DNA of 64,000 nt from positions 116,720 to 180,719 of the forward strand of contig NZ_LJGU01000127.1 of the NCBI RefSeq assembly GCF_001751245.1. Reading direction: 5' to 3'. The DNA is from Streptomyces oceani (GTDB lineage: Bacteria; Actinomycetota; Actinomycetes; Streptomycetales; Streptomycetaceae). This document shows positions 16,867-26,027 of the stretch, in pieces. The notes under the pieces are model-generated. The model was not told the DNA's origin, ran no database searches, and saw only the letters and a program-made list of their open reading frames with translations. Position numbers and translations under genes: made by a program. The first letter of the stretch is position 1, and each line of letters opens with the position of its first letter.

Positions 16867-17032
16867 TCGTTTCGTGGCCTCGTTGCTGCCACAAGCCCGC
16901 GCGACAACGGGCCAGGCGCCCGACCGTACGCGGTGGTGATCGCGTCGCCCGCGCTTAGAACGGCTTTAGCCCGCCCGGCGACACTTCCCGCTGGAGTGTG
17001 AGCAACCGACCGCGGCTGGTGGAGAGGATGCC

Positions 17033-17947
17033 ATGACAGGAAGATTCCAGGTCAGTCGGCAGTGGGAACGCATCGGTGAGTTCTGGGTCACGGAGGAGGC
17101 CTCCGCTGACCTGACGGACTTCAAGTCGGACCGGAGGAACTACAAGATATCCCTCTGGGATCCGAACACCAACGGAGTTCGGTATCTGAAGGCCCTGCTC
17201 TACGACCGCGCCACGCGGCTGGGTCCGGAGGAGTGGGAGAAGGTTCGTCGCATCAGGAACCGTGAGGTCGGGAACCCGAACACGGTGCGCGTCGACGGCC
17301 AGTCCGTGTGCATGGACTACCTCCAGGCGGTGCTCGAACTCGGCTTCATCGAGAAGGAGGTCGACCTGACGGGCGGCAACGTGGTGGAGATCGGAGCGGG
17401 TTACGGACGCACCTGCCACGCCATGCTGTCCAATCACGACCTGTCCTCCTACTGGATCGTCGACCTCCGGAACACTCTGCTGCTCAGCCGGCGGTATCTG
17501 CGGGAGGTGCTGGACGACGGGCAGTTCGCGAAGGTGCGGTTCGTCGAGAACGACAGCATCGACACCGCGCTAGGGTCCGAACGTTTCGACCTGGCCGTCA
17601 ACGTGCACTCCTTCACCGAGATGACCCCGGCCACCGTTCAGGACTATCTCGACCTGATCGACAGCCGGTGTGCCGCCTTCTTCGTGAAGAACCCGGTCGG
17701 AAAGCACATGGACAAGACCATGGATGGCCACCCGGAGGGTGAGGAGGCGGTGCGGATGGCACTGGAGACCGGCCCGCTGCGGCAGGTTCTCGACATCCAT
17801 GACAGCGAGGCGGTGCGGGCGGCGGTCCCCGAATTCGTCTCCGCGTACCGGCCCGGGGACGACTGGACATGCGTCGCTGACGGGCAGGGCGTGCCGTGGA
17901 GTTACTTCTGGCAGGCGCTCTACAAGAAGGACGGCGGCGCCCTCTGA
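17033..17947 (+). CDS. putative sugar O-methyltransferase, NanM-like
   Basis: This 304-residue SAM-dependent methyltransferase has motif I as VVEIGAGYGRTCH, followed by YWIVDLRNTLLLS and FDLAVNVHSFTEM. It matches the family named after NanM of nanchangmycin, assigned to O-methylation of a deoxysugar (4-O-methylrhodinose in that pathway). Given the 2,3,6-trideoxyhexose genes just downstream, methylation of the sugar hydroxyl at C4 is the simplest reading, but this is inferred. The start ATG at 17033 follows GGAGAGGA. It is the first gene of a tight run: 81 bases to the ketoreductase, then two overlapping genes. Confidence 0.82.
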   Translation: MTGRFQVSRQWERIGEFWVTEEASADLTDFKSDRRNYKISLWDPNTNGVRYLKALLYDRATRLGPEEWEKVRRIRNREVGNPNTVRVDGQSVCMDYLQAVLELGFIEKEVDLTGGNVVEIGAGYGRTCHAMLSNHDLSSYWIVDLRNTLLLSRRYLREVLDDGQFAKVRFVENDSIDTALGSERFDLAVNVHSFTEMTPATVQDYLDLIDSRCAAFFVKNPVGKHMDKTMDGHPEGEEAVRMALETGPLRQVLDIHDSEAVRAAVPEFVSAYRPGDDWTCVADGQGVPWSYFWQALYKKDGGAL

Positions 17948-18028
17948 CCCGTGCTGAGCCGTGCCTGAACAGTCCGTGCCTCGCACGCGCCCGTCCGTCG
18001 GGCGGGACCTTCCTCTGGGGAGCAAGGG

Positions 18029-19075
18029 ATGGCCCAACCTCAAGTGTCCGCGCACTACGGGGAACATCTGCCGGCGACCGGCCAGCGGGTGGTCGTCCTG
18101 GGCGGCTCGGGCTTTCTGGGACGGCACATCTGCGCGGCGTTCGCCGCGTCAGGTGCCGCCGTGGTGGTGCGGGTCTCGCGCCACGCACGGGATGTCCCGT
18201 GGACCAGCGGCTGTCGGGCCGTGCGGCTGGCCCCCGGTGAGGACGTGTCGGCCCAGTTGGCCCGGCTGTGCGTCGACGAGAGAGCGACGGTACTGGTGAA
18301 CGCCGCGGGCGCGGTCTGGGACAGTACCCATGAGCACATGACCGCGCTCAACGCCGAGTTGGCCGCGAGGGTCGCGGAGGACGTGGCCAGACTGCCGTCG
18401 CCGCCACGGTTCGTCCACCTCGGAACCGCCTACGAGTACGGCCCGTCGCACGCCGGCGACGTGATTGACGAGGAATGGCCGCCGAAGCCGGACACGGTCT
18501 ACGGCCGCACCAAACTGCTCGGGTCACGGGCGGTCGTACGGGCGGCGCGGGAGCGCGGTCTCCATGGGACGGTGCTGCGGGTCTCCGTGGCCTGCGGTCC
18601 CGGTTCCCCTCCCAGCAGTCTTCCCGGGATCGTCGCCAGACACCTGGTGTCCGGCGACGAGGAACTGCGGCTCACGCCCCTACGCGCCCACCGTGACCTG
18701 GTCGATGTCCGGGATGTCGGGGAGGCCGTCGTCGCGGCGGCACTGGCGCCGCGATCCGAGGTCGCCGGGCGTGTCATCAATATCGGTGGTGGTCGGGCCG
18801 TCCCGGTGCGTCACCTCGTCGACCTGATGCTCTCGTACGGCGACCGCCCCACCCGGGTCGTGGAGGAGCGGTCCGCCCACAGCACCCGCTCGGACGCGTC
18901 GTGGCAGCGGTTGGACATCTCGCGAGCGCGGCGGTTGTTGGGCTGGTCGCCGCGCCGCCCCCTCGGGGAGTCGGTGCGCGACCTGCTCGCGGCCGTGGGG
19001 GTACCGGACGTAGGCCCTCACGTGAGCGAGTCGGCGGAACGGAAGGCGCAATGGTCAACAGAGGGGCCCAGATGA
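18029..19075 (+). CDS. dTDP-4-keto-6-deoxyhexose 4-ketoreductase (extended SDR)
   Basis: This 348-residue NAD(P)-dependent epimerase/dehydratase-family enzyme is likely the last reduction step in making the trideoxyhexose. It has GGSGFLG near residue 28 for cofactor binding, a catalytic LGTAYEYGPS region and the VYGRTK tyrosine/lysine pair. Family relatives in erythromycin, oleandomycin and landomycin-type pathways reduce the 4-keto group. Stereochemistry at C4 cannot be read from sequence. ATG at 18029 follows AAGGG. Its stop overlaps the start of the 3-dehydrase as ATGA. Confidence 0.85.
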   Translation: MAQPQVSAHYGEHLPATGQRVVVLGGSGFLGRHICAAFAASGAAVVVRVSRHARDVPWTSGCRAVRLAPGEDVSAQLARLCVDERATVLVNAAGAVWDSTHEHMTALNAELAARVAEDVARLPSPPRFVHLGTAYEYGPSHAGDVIDEEWPPKPDTVYGRTKLLGSRAVVRAARERGLHGTVLRVSVACGPGSPPSSLPGIVARHLVSGDEELRLTPLRAHRDLVDVRDVGEAVVAAALAPRSEVAGRVINIGGGRAVPVRHLVDLMLSYGDRPTRVVEERSAHSTRSDASWQRLDISRARRLLGWSPRRPLGESVRDLLAAVGVPDVGPHVSESAERKAQWSTEGPR

Positions 19076-20376
19076 GCGATCTGACCACGGACATCCTCGA
19101 CGGTGTCCGCAAGTACCACCAGGACCGCCAGGAACAACGGGAGTTCGTTCCCGGTACCACCGAGATCTGGCCGTCCGGTGCCGTGCTGACCGAAGAGGAC
19201 CGGACCGCTCTGGTGGAGGCGGCCCTGGAGATGCGGATCGCCTCGGGAGGGATCTCGCGCAGGTTCGAGTCGGCCTTCGCGCGCAGGATGAGGCGTCGGA
19301 AGGCTCACCTGACCAACTCGGGGTCCTCCGCGAACCTCCTCGCTGTCTCGGCGCTCACGTCACACCTCCTCGGGGACCGGCAGCTCCGGCCCGGTGACGA
19401 GGTGATCACGGTGGCGGCGGGATTCCCGACCACGGTCAACCCGATCCTGCAGAACGGTCTGGTACCCGTCTTCGTGGACGTCGAGCTGCGGACGTACAAC
19501 ACCACGGTGGAACGCGTCGCGGAGGCCATCGGGCCGCGCACCCGGGCGATCGTCATGGCGCACACGCTGGGCAACCCCTTCGAGGCGGCGGAGATCGCCC
19601 GACTCGCCGAGGAGCGGGAGTTGCTGTTGGTCGAGGACACCTGTGACGCGGTGGACTCCACCTACGACGGGCAGCGTGTCGGGTCGTTCGGCGACCTGTG
19701 CACGGTCAGCTTCTACCCCGCCCACCACCTCACCATGGGCGAGGGCGGTTGCGTGCTGACCTCGAACCTCGTACTGGCCCGGATCGTGGAGTCACTGCGG
19801 GACTGGGGTCGGGACTGCTGGTGTGAGCCGGGGGAGAGCGACACCTGCCGCAAGCGGTTCGGCTACCAGATGGGCACGCTGCCGGCCGGCTACGATCACA
19901 AGTACATCTTCTCCCACGTGGGATACAACCTGAAGTCGACCGACCTGCAGGCCGCGCTCGGTCTGAGCCAGCTTGACAAGCTCGACGGGTTCAGCTCGGC
20001 GCGGCGGCGCAACTGGCGCCGGCTGCGCGAGGGGCTGGCGGACCTGCCGTGGCTGCTGCTGCCCGAGCCGACACCGCGTAGTGACCCCAGCTGGTTCGGG
20101 TTCGCCCTCACCGTCGATCCGCAAGCACCGTTCAGCCGGGCACAGTTGGTTTCCTTCCTGGAGGCACGCAAGATCGGCACCAGGAGGCTGTTCGCGGGTA
20201 ATCTGACCCGGCATCCCGCGTACGCCGACCGGCCCCACCGGGTGTCCGGCGATCTGGTCAACAGCGACCTGGTCACCGAGCACACGTTCTGGGTGGGCGT
20301 GTACCCCGGCCTCACCGAGGAGATGATCGACTACGTCGTCGAGTCCATCACGGAGTTCGTGGGGAGCCAGCGGTGA
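19072..20376 (+). CDS. NDP-4-keto-6-deoxyhexose 3-dehydrase (E1/SpnQ/RfbH-type, PLP and 2Fe-2S)
   Basis: This 434-residue enzyme removes the C3 hydroxyl. It has the aminotransferase fold but the PLP lysine is replaced by histidine in FYPAHHLTMGEGG, as in E1, ColD and SpnQ. The iron-sulfur ligand pattern C-x57-C-x1-C-x7-C is exact: VEDTC, then DCWCEPGESDTC. This pairing of His and four Cys is diagnostic of one-electron 3-dehydrases. I choose ATG at 19072 because it forms a 4-base overlap with the previous stop and has GAGGGG upstream; ATG at 19051 is possible. A dedicated reductase partner is not seen; ferredoxin or flavodoxin reductase could be supplied by the host. Confidence 0.95.
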   Translation: MSDLTTDILDGVRKYHQDRQEQREFVPGTTEIWPSGAVLTEEDRTALVEAALEMRIASGGISRRFESAFARRMRRRKAHLTNSGSSANLLAVSALTSHLLGDRQLRPGDEVITVAAGFPTTVNPILQNGLVPVFVDVELRTYNTTVERVAEAIGPRTRAIVMAHTLGNPFEAAEIARLAEERELLLVEDTCDAVDSTYDGQRVGSFGDLCTVSFYPAHHLTMGEGGCVLTSNLVLARIVESLRDWGRDCWCEPGESDTCRKRFGYQMGTLPAGYDHKYIFSHVGYNLKSTDLQAALGLSQLDKLDGFSSARRRNWRRLREGLADLPWLLLPEPTPRSDPSWFGFALTVDPQAPFSRAQLVSFLEARKIGTRRLFAGNLTRHPAYADRPHRVSGDLVNSDLVTEHTFWVGVYPGLTEEMIDYVVESITEFVGSQR

Positions 20377-21791
20377 CCGGCGTTCGAGAAGCGCCGACCC
20401 TGATCCGGGCCCGAAAGGACGTCGACATCACCGGACGCCTCGCGAGGTCGGCGGCGACCTTCCGGGGCCCGGCGGGGGAGGTGGCCGAGGTTCGGGCCTG
20501 GCTGGAGCGGCGACGCGAGGCGGTCCCGTTCACCGTGGAGCGGATCCCGTTCGCCGAGCTGGAAAGCTGGTCGTTCGCCGAGGACACGGGCAATCTGACG
20601 CACCGAAGTGGCCGGTTCTTCACCGTGGAGGGGCTGCGGGTCACCGTGGGCGGGCCGCGTTTCGAGCGGTGGTACCAACCCGTCATCCGACAGCCGGAGG
20701 TCGGGATTCTCGGCATCCTCGCGAGGGAGTTCGACGGGGTGCTGCACTTCCTGCTACAGGCCAAGACGGAGCCCGGTAATCCGAACAGGCTGCAGCTGTC
20801 CCCGACGGTGCAGGCGACCTGCAGCAACTACGGCAAGGTGCACCAGGGTGCGGCCGTCCGGTACCTGGAGCACTTCACGGAACCGGGACGGGGCCGGGTC
20901 CTGTCGGACGTGCTTCAGTCCGAACACGGCTCCTGGTTCTACCGCAAACGCAACCGGAACATGATCGTCGAGGTGGCCGAGAAGGTGCCGGTACACGAGG
21001 ACTTCCGCTGGCTGACCCTGGGCCAGGTAGCCGAGCTTCTGCACGACGACCTGACCGTGAACATGGACGCGCGATCCGTCCTGGCCGCGCTCTCCGGCCG
21101 ACACGCGGAGCGGGCCCTGCACTCCGACGTCGACGTGCTGTCGTGGCTCGCTCGGACGCGCGCCGCGACCTCCCTGCGCGCCGAGACCGTTCCACTCGCC
21201 ACAGTGCCCGGCTGGACCCACACGCCGTCCTCGATCCACCACGAACACGGGCGCTACTTCCGGGTCGTGGCGGTCTCCGTCCAGGCGGGCAACCGGGAGG
21301 TCGCGCACTGGACACAGCCTCTCTTCGAACCCCGGGACCGGGGAGTCGTCGCGTTCCTGAGCCGTACCTTCGAGGGCGTGCCGCACGTGCTCGTGCGTGC
21401 CCGCACCGAGGGCGGCTTCCTCGACACCGCCGAGTTGGGCCCCACGGTCCAGTGCACGCCCGGCAACCACAGCCACCTGCCCGCCGCCGAACGACCCGCC
21501 TTCCTCGACGTCGTGACGGACCCGGAACCCTCCCGCGTCCGCTACAGTGCCCTGCACTCCGAGGAGGGCGGTCGCTTCCTGAACGCGCTCAGCCGCTACC
21601 TCGTGATCGACGCCGACGAGAGTCAGGCGCCACTGGTGCCGCCGCCGGGATTCCGGTGGGTCTCGTACGGGCAGCTTGACGCCCTCACCCAACACAGCCA
21701 CTACGTCAGTGTGCAGGCCCGGACACTGTTGGCCGGTCTGCACGCCACACCCGTCGAGGCCGCGCCGAACCACTGGGCCGCCGCGTCATGA
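20373..21791 (+). CDS. NDP-hexose 2,3-dehydratase
   Basis: This 472-residue protein contains two tandem copies of the NDP-hexose 2,3-dehydratase domain, visible as repeated segments: WSFAEDTGNLTHRSGRFF and then WTHTPSSIHHEHGRYF, and PTVQATCSNYGKVH and then PTVQCTPGNHSH. SpnO and TylX3 are well-known members; they catalyse C2 deoxygenation together with a 3-ketoreductase. GTG at 20373 overlaps the stop of the 3-dehydrase. It ends the rightward sugar run and converges on the 3-ketoreductase gene, 69 bases away, which would act on its unstable product. Confidence 0.94.
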   Translation: MTGVREAPTLIRARKDVDITGRLARSAATFRGPAGEVAEVRAWLERRREAVPFTVERIPFAELESWSFAEDTGNLTHRSGRFFTVEGLRVTVGGPRFERWYQPVIRQPEVGILGILAREFDGVLHFLLQAKTEPGNPNRLQLSPTVQATCSNYGKVHQGAAVRYLEHFTEPGRGRVLSDVLQSEHGSWFYRKRNRNMIVEVAEKVPVHEDFRWLTLGQVAELLHDDLTVNMDARSVLAALSGRHAERALHSDVDVLSWLARTRAATSLRAETVPLATVPGWTHTPSSIHHEHGRYFRVVAVSVQAGNREVAHWTQPLFEPRDRGVVAFLSRTFEGVPHVLVRARTEGGFLDTAELGPTVQCTPGNHSHLPAAERPAFLDVVTDPEPSRVRYSALHSEEGGRFLNALSRYLVIDADESQAPLVPPPGFRWVSYGQLDALTQHSHYVSVQARTLLAGLHATPVEAAPNHWAAAS

Positions 21792-21860
21792 CCCGACGCA
21801 CGCGACCCCGACCAGTTGAGCCACCTGGTGGTGGAGGCGGTTTCGCGTGGCCGCGCCGGA

Positions 21861-22874
21861 TCAGACGGTGACCCGGCGGGCCACCCGCTCGACCTCGCTG
21901 ACCAGCCGTGCCTGCCGCAGGCTCGCGTCGTCGTGGTCGACGGCGGCCCCCGCCCCGCCACGTACGGCGTCGACGAAGCTCCGGACAACGTTCGCGAACT
22001 GATCGTCGGCGCGTGTCACGATCTGCTCACGGTGGTCCTGCCGCTCGAACCGCAGCACCGGCTGGTACGTGGTCGGCGGCGTGAAGGCCCGCTCCAGCAC
22101 GAGCCGGCCGCCGCTGCCGGCGAACTCGCAGCTGGTCCGGTAGGAGTGCTCCATCCCGAAGGCAAGGTCCACCGTCACCCCGCCCGCCGCGCACGCCAGG
22201 ACACGTCCGGAGATCACGGTCCGCGTGCGCGCCTGAAGACGCAGCACCGCATGAACGACCTCCACGTCCGGCCCGAGGAAGTGCGACGCGGCCCGGATCG
22301 GGTAGACCCCGAGGTCCAGCAACGCGCCGCCGCCCACCTCGGGTTGGTATCGGATGTTCTCCTCGGGCAGCGGCGGGATCGTGAAGACGCTGGAGAAGTC
22401 ACGTAGCTCGCCGATGGCCCCGCTGTCGAGTTCCCGGCGCACCCGGGCATGCTGGGCGTGCTGGGGAAAGGCCATGTTCTCCCTCAGCACCAGCCCCGCC
22501 GAGCGGGCCAGCCGCAGGAGTCTTTCGGCGTCCCCCGGGTCGGCGGCCAGCGGCTTCTCCACCAGCACGTGCTTGCCCGCGCACAGCGCCTTCTCGACCC
22601 ACTCCGTGTGCAGCATGGCGGGCAGCGGAACGTACACCGCGTCGATGTCGGCGGAGCCGAGCAGCGCCTCGTACCCGTGTACGGCGGCACAGCCGAACTC
22701 GCGCGCGAACCTCGCCGCCCTCGCCTCGTCCCGGCTGGCCACAGCGGTCAGTTCGAGTCCGGGCTCGGCGGCCAGTACCCGCAGCATGCGGCGCCACGCG
22801 ATGTCCGCGCAGCCGAGCACGCCGCAGCGCAGCGACGTCGTCAATGCTTCCACGGTACGGTCTCCTCGCGCCAT
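21861..22874 (-). CDS. NDP-hexose 3-ketoreductase (Gfo/Idh/MocA family)
   Basis: This 337-residue oxidoreductase resembles SpnN and TylC1-type enzymes that reduce the 3-keto group formed by the 2,3-dehydratase. It has the Rossmann start RCGVLGCADIAWRR, the HVLVEKPLA lysine motif and GGALLDLGVYPI, all typical of deoxysugar Gfo/Idh proteins. The ATG at 22874 follows GAGGAAA. It is transcribed leftward, probably with rfbB and rfbA upstream (40-base gap). Confidence 0.93.
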   Translation of the reverse strand: MARGDRTVEALTTSLRCGVLGCADIAWRRMLRVLAAEPGLELTAVASRDEARAARFAREFGCAAVHGYEALLGSADIDAVYVPLPAMLHTEWVEKALCAGKHVLVEKPLAADPGDAERLLRLARSAGLVLRENMAFPQHAQHARVRRELDSGAIGELRDFSSVFTIPPLPEENIRYQPEVGGGALLDLGVYPIRAASHFLGPDVEVVHAVLRLQARTRTVISGRVLACAAGGVTVDLAFGMEHSYRTSCEFAGSGGRLVLERAFTPPTTYQPVLRFERQDHREQIVTRADDQFANVVRSFVDAVRGGAGAAVDHDDASLRQARLVSEVERVARRVTV

Positions 22875-22914
22875 TGGGTTTCCTCGCGCCGCTCGGTCAG
22901 CTCGACTTGGGTCA

Positions 22915-23898
22915 TCACGCCGAGAGCGCTCGTTCGACGAGCGGCTCCCACCAGGAGCGGTGACTCCGGTACCAGTCGACCGTCTCCGCGAGTCCGGAGT
23001 CGAAGTCGTGCAGGGGACGGTATCCGAGCTCGTTCCTGGCCTTGTCGTCCCGGACCGAGTAGCGCCGGTCGTGACCCCTGCGGTCCGTGACGTGGCGCAC
23101 TCGACTCCAGTCGGCTCCGAGGCTCGCCAGCAGACGGGCGGTCAGCTCCCGGTTGCTCAGCTCGGTACCGCCACCGATGTTGTAGACGGCGCCGGGGCGG
23201 CCCGCGGTGCGTACCAGTTCCACCGCCCGGCAGTGGTCCTCGACATGCAGCCAGTCGCGCCGGTGCGTCCCGTCGCCGTAGAGCGGGACGTCACCGCCGT
23301 CGAGCAGACTCGTGACGAAGCGCGGAATGACCTTCTCGGGGAACTGCCGTGGACCGTAGTTGTTGGAACATCGGGTGACCCGGACGTCCAGGCCGTGCGT
23401 ACGGTGGTAGGAGAGGGCCACGAGGTCGGACGCCGCTTTGGAGGCCGCGTAGGGCGAACTGGGGGCGAGCGGGTCCTCCTCGGTGCTGGACCCGCACTCG
23501 ACCGAGCCGTAGACCTCGTCGGTGGAGACGTGCACGAAACGCTCCACCCCGTGCCTCAGTGCCGCGTCCAGGAGGACCTGGGTCCCGGTCACGTTGGTGT
23601 GGACGAAGGCGCTCGCGGCGCTGACTGAGCGGTCCACGTGGGACTCCGCCGCGAAGTGCACCACCTGGTGGGCGTGTCCCATGAGCCTCGTGACCAGGTC
23701 GGAGTCGCAGATGTCGCCACGGACGAAGGTCAGCCGGGGATCACCGAGGTCGAGGTTGTCGCGTGTGGCGGCGTAGGTCAGCTTGTCCAACACCGTGACA
23801 CGGGACACCCCGGAACGCCGATCGGCGCCGGGCGCGAGGAGCATCCGCACGTACGCGGAACCTATGAACCCGGCGGCGCCCGTGACCAGGATGTTCAC
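22915..23898 (-). CDS. rfbB: dTDP-glucose 4,6-dehydratase
   Basis: This 327-residue extended SDR makes dTDP-4-keto-6-deoxyglucose, the common precursor for the sugar pathway. Visible motifs are GAAGFIG near residue 7, VVHFAAESHVDRS, STDEVYG and the YAASK catalytic pair, followed by RCSNNYGPRQFPEK, all hallmarks of RmlB. The GTG at 23898 overlaps the rfbA stop by 4 bases (GTGA). The length is normal. It lies within the leftward rfbA-rfbB-ketoreductase unit. Confidence 0.97.
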   Translation of the reverse strand: MNILVTGAAGFIGSAYVRMLLAPGADRRSGVSRVTVLDKLTYAATRDNLDLGDPRLTFVRGDICDSDLVTRLMGHAHQVVHFAAESHVDRSVSAASAFVHTNVTGTQVLLDAALRHGVERFVHVSTDEVYGSVECGSSTEEDPLAPSSPYAASKAASDLVALSYHRTHGLDVRVTRCSNNYGPRQFPEKVIPRFVTSLLDGGDVPLYGDGTHRRDWLHVEDHCRAVELVRTAGRPGAVYNIGGGTELSNRELTARLLASLGADWSRVRHVTDRRGHDRRYSVRDDKARNELGYRPLHDFDSGLAETVDWYRSHRSWWEPLVERALSA

Positions 23899-24803
23899 AT
23901 GCTCTCCAGGAAGTCGGTGGGCGGCATGCCCACATCGAACGAACGGGCTCGTTCCATGACGTAGTGACCGTACGGCGAGTTCCCCATCTCGGCGCCGAGC
24001 GCGTAGCAGTCGTCCGTACCGATGAAACCCATGTACATGGCTATCTCCTCCACACAGCCGAGGCGTGTGCCCTGGCGGTGCTGTACGTCCCGTACGAAAC
24101 GACCCGCGTCGAGCAACGTCTCGTGGGTACCGGTGTCGAGCCAGGTGACGCCTCTGCCGAGCCAGACCAGGTCCGCCCGATCCTCTTCCAGGTAGGCGCG
24201 CAGCACGTCGGTGATCTCCAACTCGCCCCGGGCGGAGGGGCGCAGCTCCTTCGCGATGTCCGCGACCCCGCCGTCGAAGAAGTACAGGCCGGGTATCGCG
24301 AGGTTGGAACGTGGATGCCGCGGCTTCTCCTCGATCGAGACGAGGCCGCCCCGCTTGTCGACCTCGGCGACGCCGAAGTGCTCCGGGTCCGCGACCTGGT
24401 GGCCGAAGAGAACACACCCACGCAGCTTCCGCGCGCTGCGGCGGAGCGTGGAGGGCAGGTTCGCGCCGTGAAAGAGATTGTCGCCCAGAATCAGCGCGCA
24501 CTCCTCGCCGCGTATGTGGTCGGCCCCGACGTTCAGCGCGTCGGCGATTCCTCGCGGCTCCTGTTGAGCGGCGTAGTCGATCCTCAGGCCCAGCTTCTTT
24601 CCGTCCCCGAACAGTTCACGGAACAGCGAGAGTTCGGAGGGGCGGCACACGATGAGAATCTCGTCGACGCCCGCCAGCATGAGAACGGAGAGCGGATAGT
24701 AGATCATGGGTTTGTCATAGACCGGAACGAGTTGTTTCGATCCCACGAACGTCAGGGGCTGTAGTCGGGTCCCGTTTCCCCCCGCCAGGATGACGCCCTT
24801 CAT
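23895..24803 (-). CDS. rfbA: glucose-1-phosphate thymidylyltransferase
   Basis: This 302-residue nucleotidyltransferase forms dTDP-glucose from dTTP and glucose-1-phosphate. It has the signature LAGGNGTRL at 6-14, SKQLVPVYDKPMIYYPLS and ILGDNLFHG, as in RmlA. Upstream, a 12-base segment repeats around the start: GAAGGGCGTCAT occurs just before and again over the first codons, so the first copy may act as the ribosome site. It heads the leftward sugar unit; the 399 bases before it contain the terminator of the ABC exporter operon. Confidence 0.97.
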   Translation of the reverse strand: MKGVILAGGNGTRLQPLTFVGSKQLVPVYDKPMIYYPLSVLMLAGVDEILIVCRPSELSLFRELFGDGKKLGLRIDYAAQQEPRGIADALNVGADHIRGEECALILGDNLFHGANLPSTLRRSARKLRGCVLFGHQVADPEHFGVAEVDKRGGLVSIEEKPRHPRSNLAIPGLYFFDGGVADIAKELRPSARGELEITDVLRAYLEEDRADLVWLGRGVTWLDTGTHETLLDAGRFVRDVQHRQGTRLGCVEEIAMYMGFIGTDDCYALGAEMGNSPYGHYVMERARSFDVGMPPTDFLESM

Positions 24804-25202
24804 CGATGACGCCCTTCTTCAGGTACGGAGGATGGGGCCGGGGCAGCCACGGGTTCGCCACCCGCGGGTTGTCCCGCCAGTCCGGGAGCGCCCTCCGGCG
24901 GATGCCGGGCGGGCACTCGGGGAAACACGTCAGCCACGTCTCCTCCGGTGTTCGGGGGTTTCAGGACCGGTGCACCGAGGCGGCGGTACCGCACCCACGG
25001 CGTACGCCAATCCTCGACGAGTTGTCCAAAGCGTCTCTAATGCGGGTCGGAACCGCCGGTCACCGGGGCTCCGTCCGGCCCGGCGGATGGCCCGCGCGCA
25101 CACGACGCCCCCGCCCCGGCCCGCGGAGACGGGCAGAGGCGGGGGTCTTCGAGCGCGACCGGTTCGGGGGGGACCAGTCGCGCCCGGGCTTTGGTCAATC
25201 GG
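24804..25202. promoter_or_regulatory. Intergenic region upstream of rfbA
   Basis: This 399-base gap contains the exporter operon terminator (25108-25145) and, toward 24804, the presumed rfbA promoter. No coding frame with proper codon bias or ribosome site is seen. A -35/-10 pair could not be assigned with confidence. Confidence 0.4.
25108..25145 (-). terminator. Terminator of the ABC exporter operon
   Basis: CCCCCGCC (25108-25115) pairs with GGCGGGGG (25138-25145), and the intervening bases include GCCCG/CGGGC, which extends the stem. It lies 58 bases past the permease stop on the minus strand. There is no clear T run, as is common in actinomycetes. Confidence 0.6.
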
Positions 25203-25973
25203 TCAGCTGTTCACGTCTCGCCGGTTGAACCGGATGGTGCCGACGGTCAGGAACACCGCAGAGAGAATCACCAGCGCGGCGATGTGACCCCACTGGAATC
25301 CGTACCGCAGCGGCTCGCCACCCATGTAGTAGTACAGCGGGGAGAGGTACTTGATCCACTCGGCGTCGAACTGGGCGTACAGCGAGTTGGCGACGTAGGC
25401 GATGACGCCGACCACGGTGGAACCGACCAACACCGCCACCTTGCTGCCGAGAGCGGTACCGATACCGAAGGCCAGCGCCGCGAAGGTGACGGCGAGCAGG
25501 AACAGTTGCAGGCACTGGGCGAGAAGCTCCACCGGCGTGACGCTGGTGAGTTCGGCACTGTCGCGGATGGCGAGCAGTGCCAGCCAGACGACAAGGCTGA
25601 TCCCCAGGGCACCCACCGCCGCGTCCGCGAAACGGTGCAGTACGAGCTTGGTGCGGGTGATGGGGTGAGCGAGCGTCAGGTCCATCTCGCCCGACTCCTC
25701 GTCGCTCGCGGTGCTGCGCAGGCCCGCGGTAACTCCGTAGATCATGGCGAGCAGCGGCAGAATGAGACCGAAGACGGTGGCTTGCAGATAGCCGGCGGCT
25801 GAGCCGTCGATGTTGAGGGACTCACGCACCCCGGCGGGCATGCTGTCGGTGTTGTTCTTCTGGTCGGGATACGTGCTGGCGTATCCCATTCCGATGACCG
25901 CACAGCCGATGGCCCAACCGACGAGACTGCGCCTGCTGTTGTTGAGGGAGTGGATAAAGAGGGCGGAACTCAT
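25203..25973 (-). CDS. ABC-2 type transporter permease
   Basis: This 256-residue membrane protein has about six hydrophobic segments, including WAIGCAVIGMGYAS near the start, LQATVFGLILPLLAMIYG, ISLVVWLALLAI, LFLLAVTFAALAFGIG and ALVILSAVFLTVG near the end. It pairs with the ATPase encoded just upstream, from which it is 54 bases away, to form a two-gene exporter like DrrAB systems. Export of the glycosylated polyketide or self-protection is inferred from location. A segment DEESGEMDLTLAHPITR resembles the conserved coupling region of ABC-2 permeases. Confidence 0.85.
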   Translation of the reverse strand: MSSALFIHSLNNSRRSLVGWAIGCAVIGMGYASTYPDQKNNTDSMPAGVRESLNIDGSAAGYLQATVFGLILPLLAMIYGVTAGLRSTASDEESGEMDLTLAHPITRTKLVLHRFADAAVGALGISLVVWLALLAIRDSAELTSVTPVELLAQCLQLFLLAVTFAALAFGIGTALGSKVAVLVGSTVVGVIAYVANSLYAQFDAEWIKYLSPLYYYMGGEPLRYGFQWGHIAALVILSAVFLTVGTIRFNRRDVNS

Positions 25974-26027
25974 GACAGGAGTCCTTTCCGGTCCGGTTCG
26001 CAGGGCCGCTGAATGGTACGAAGTGGC

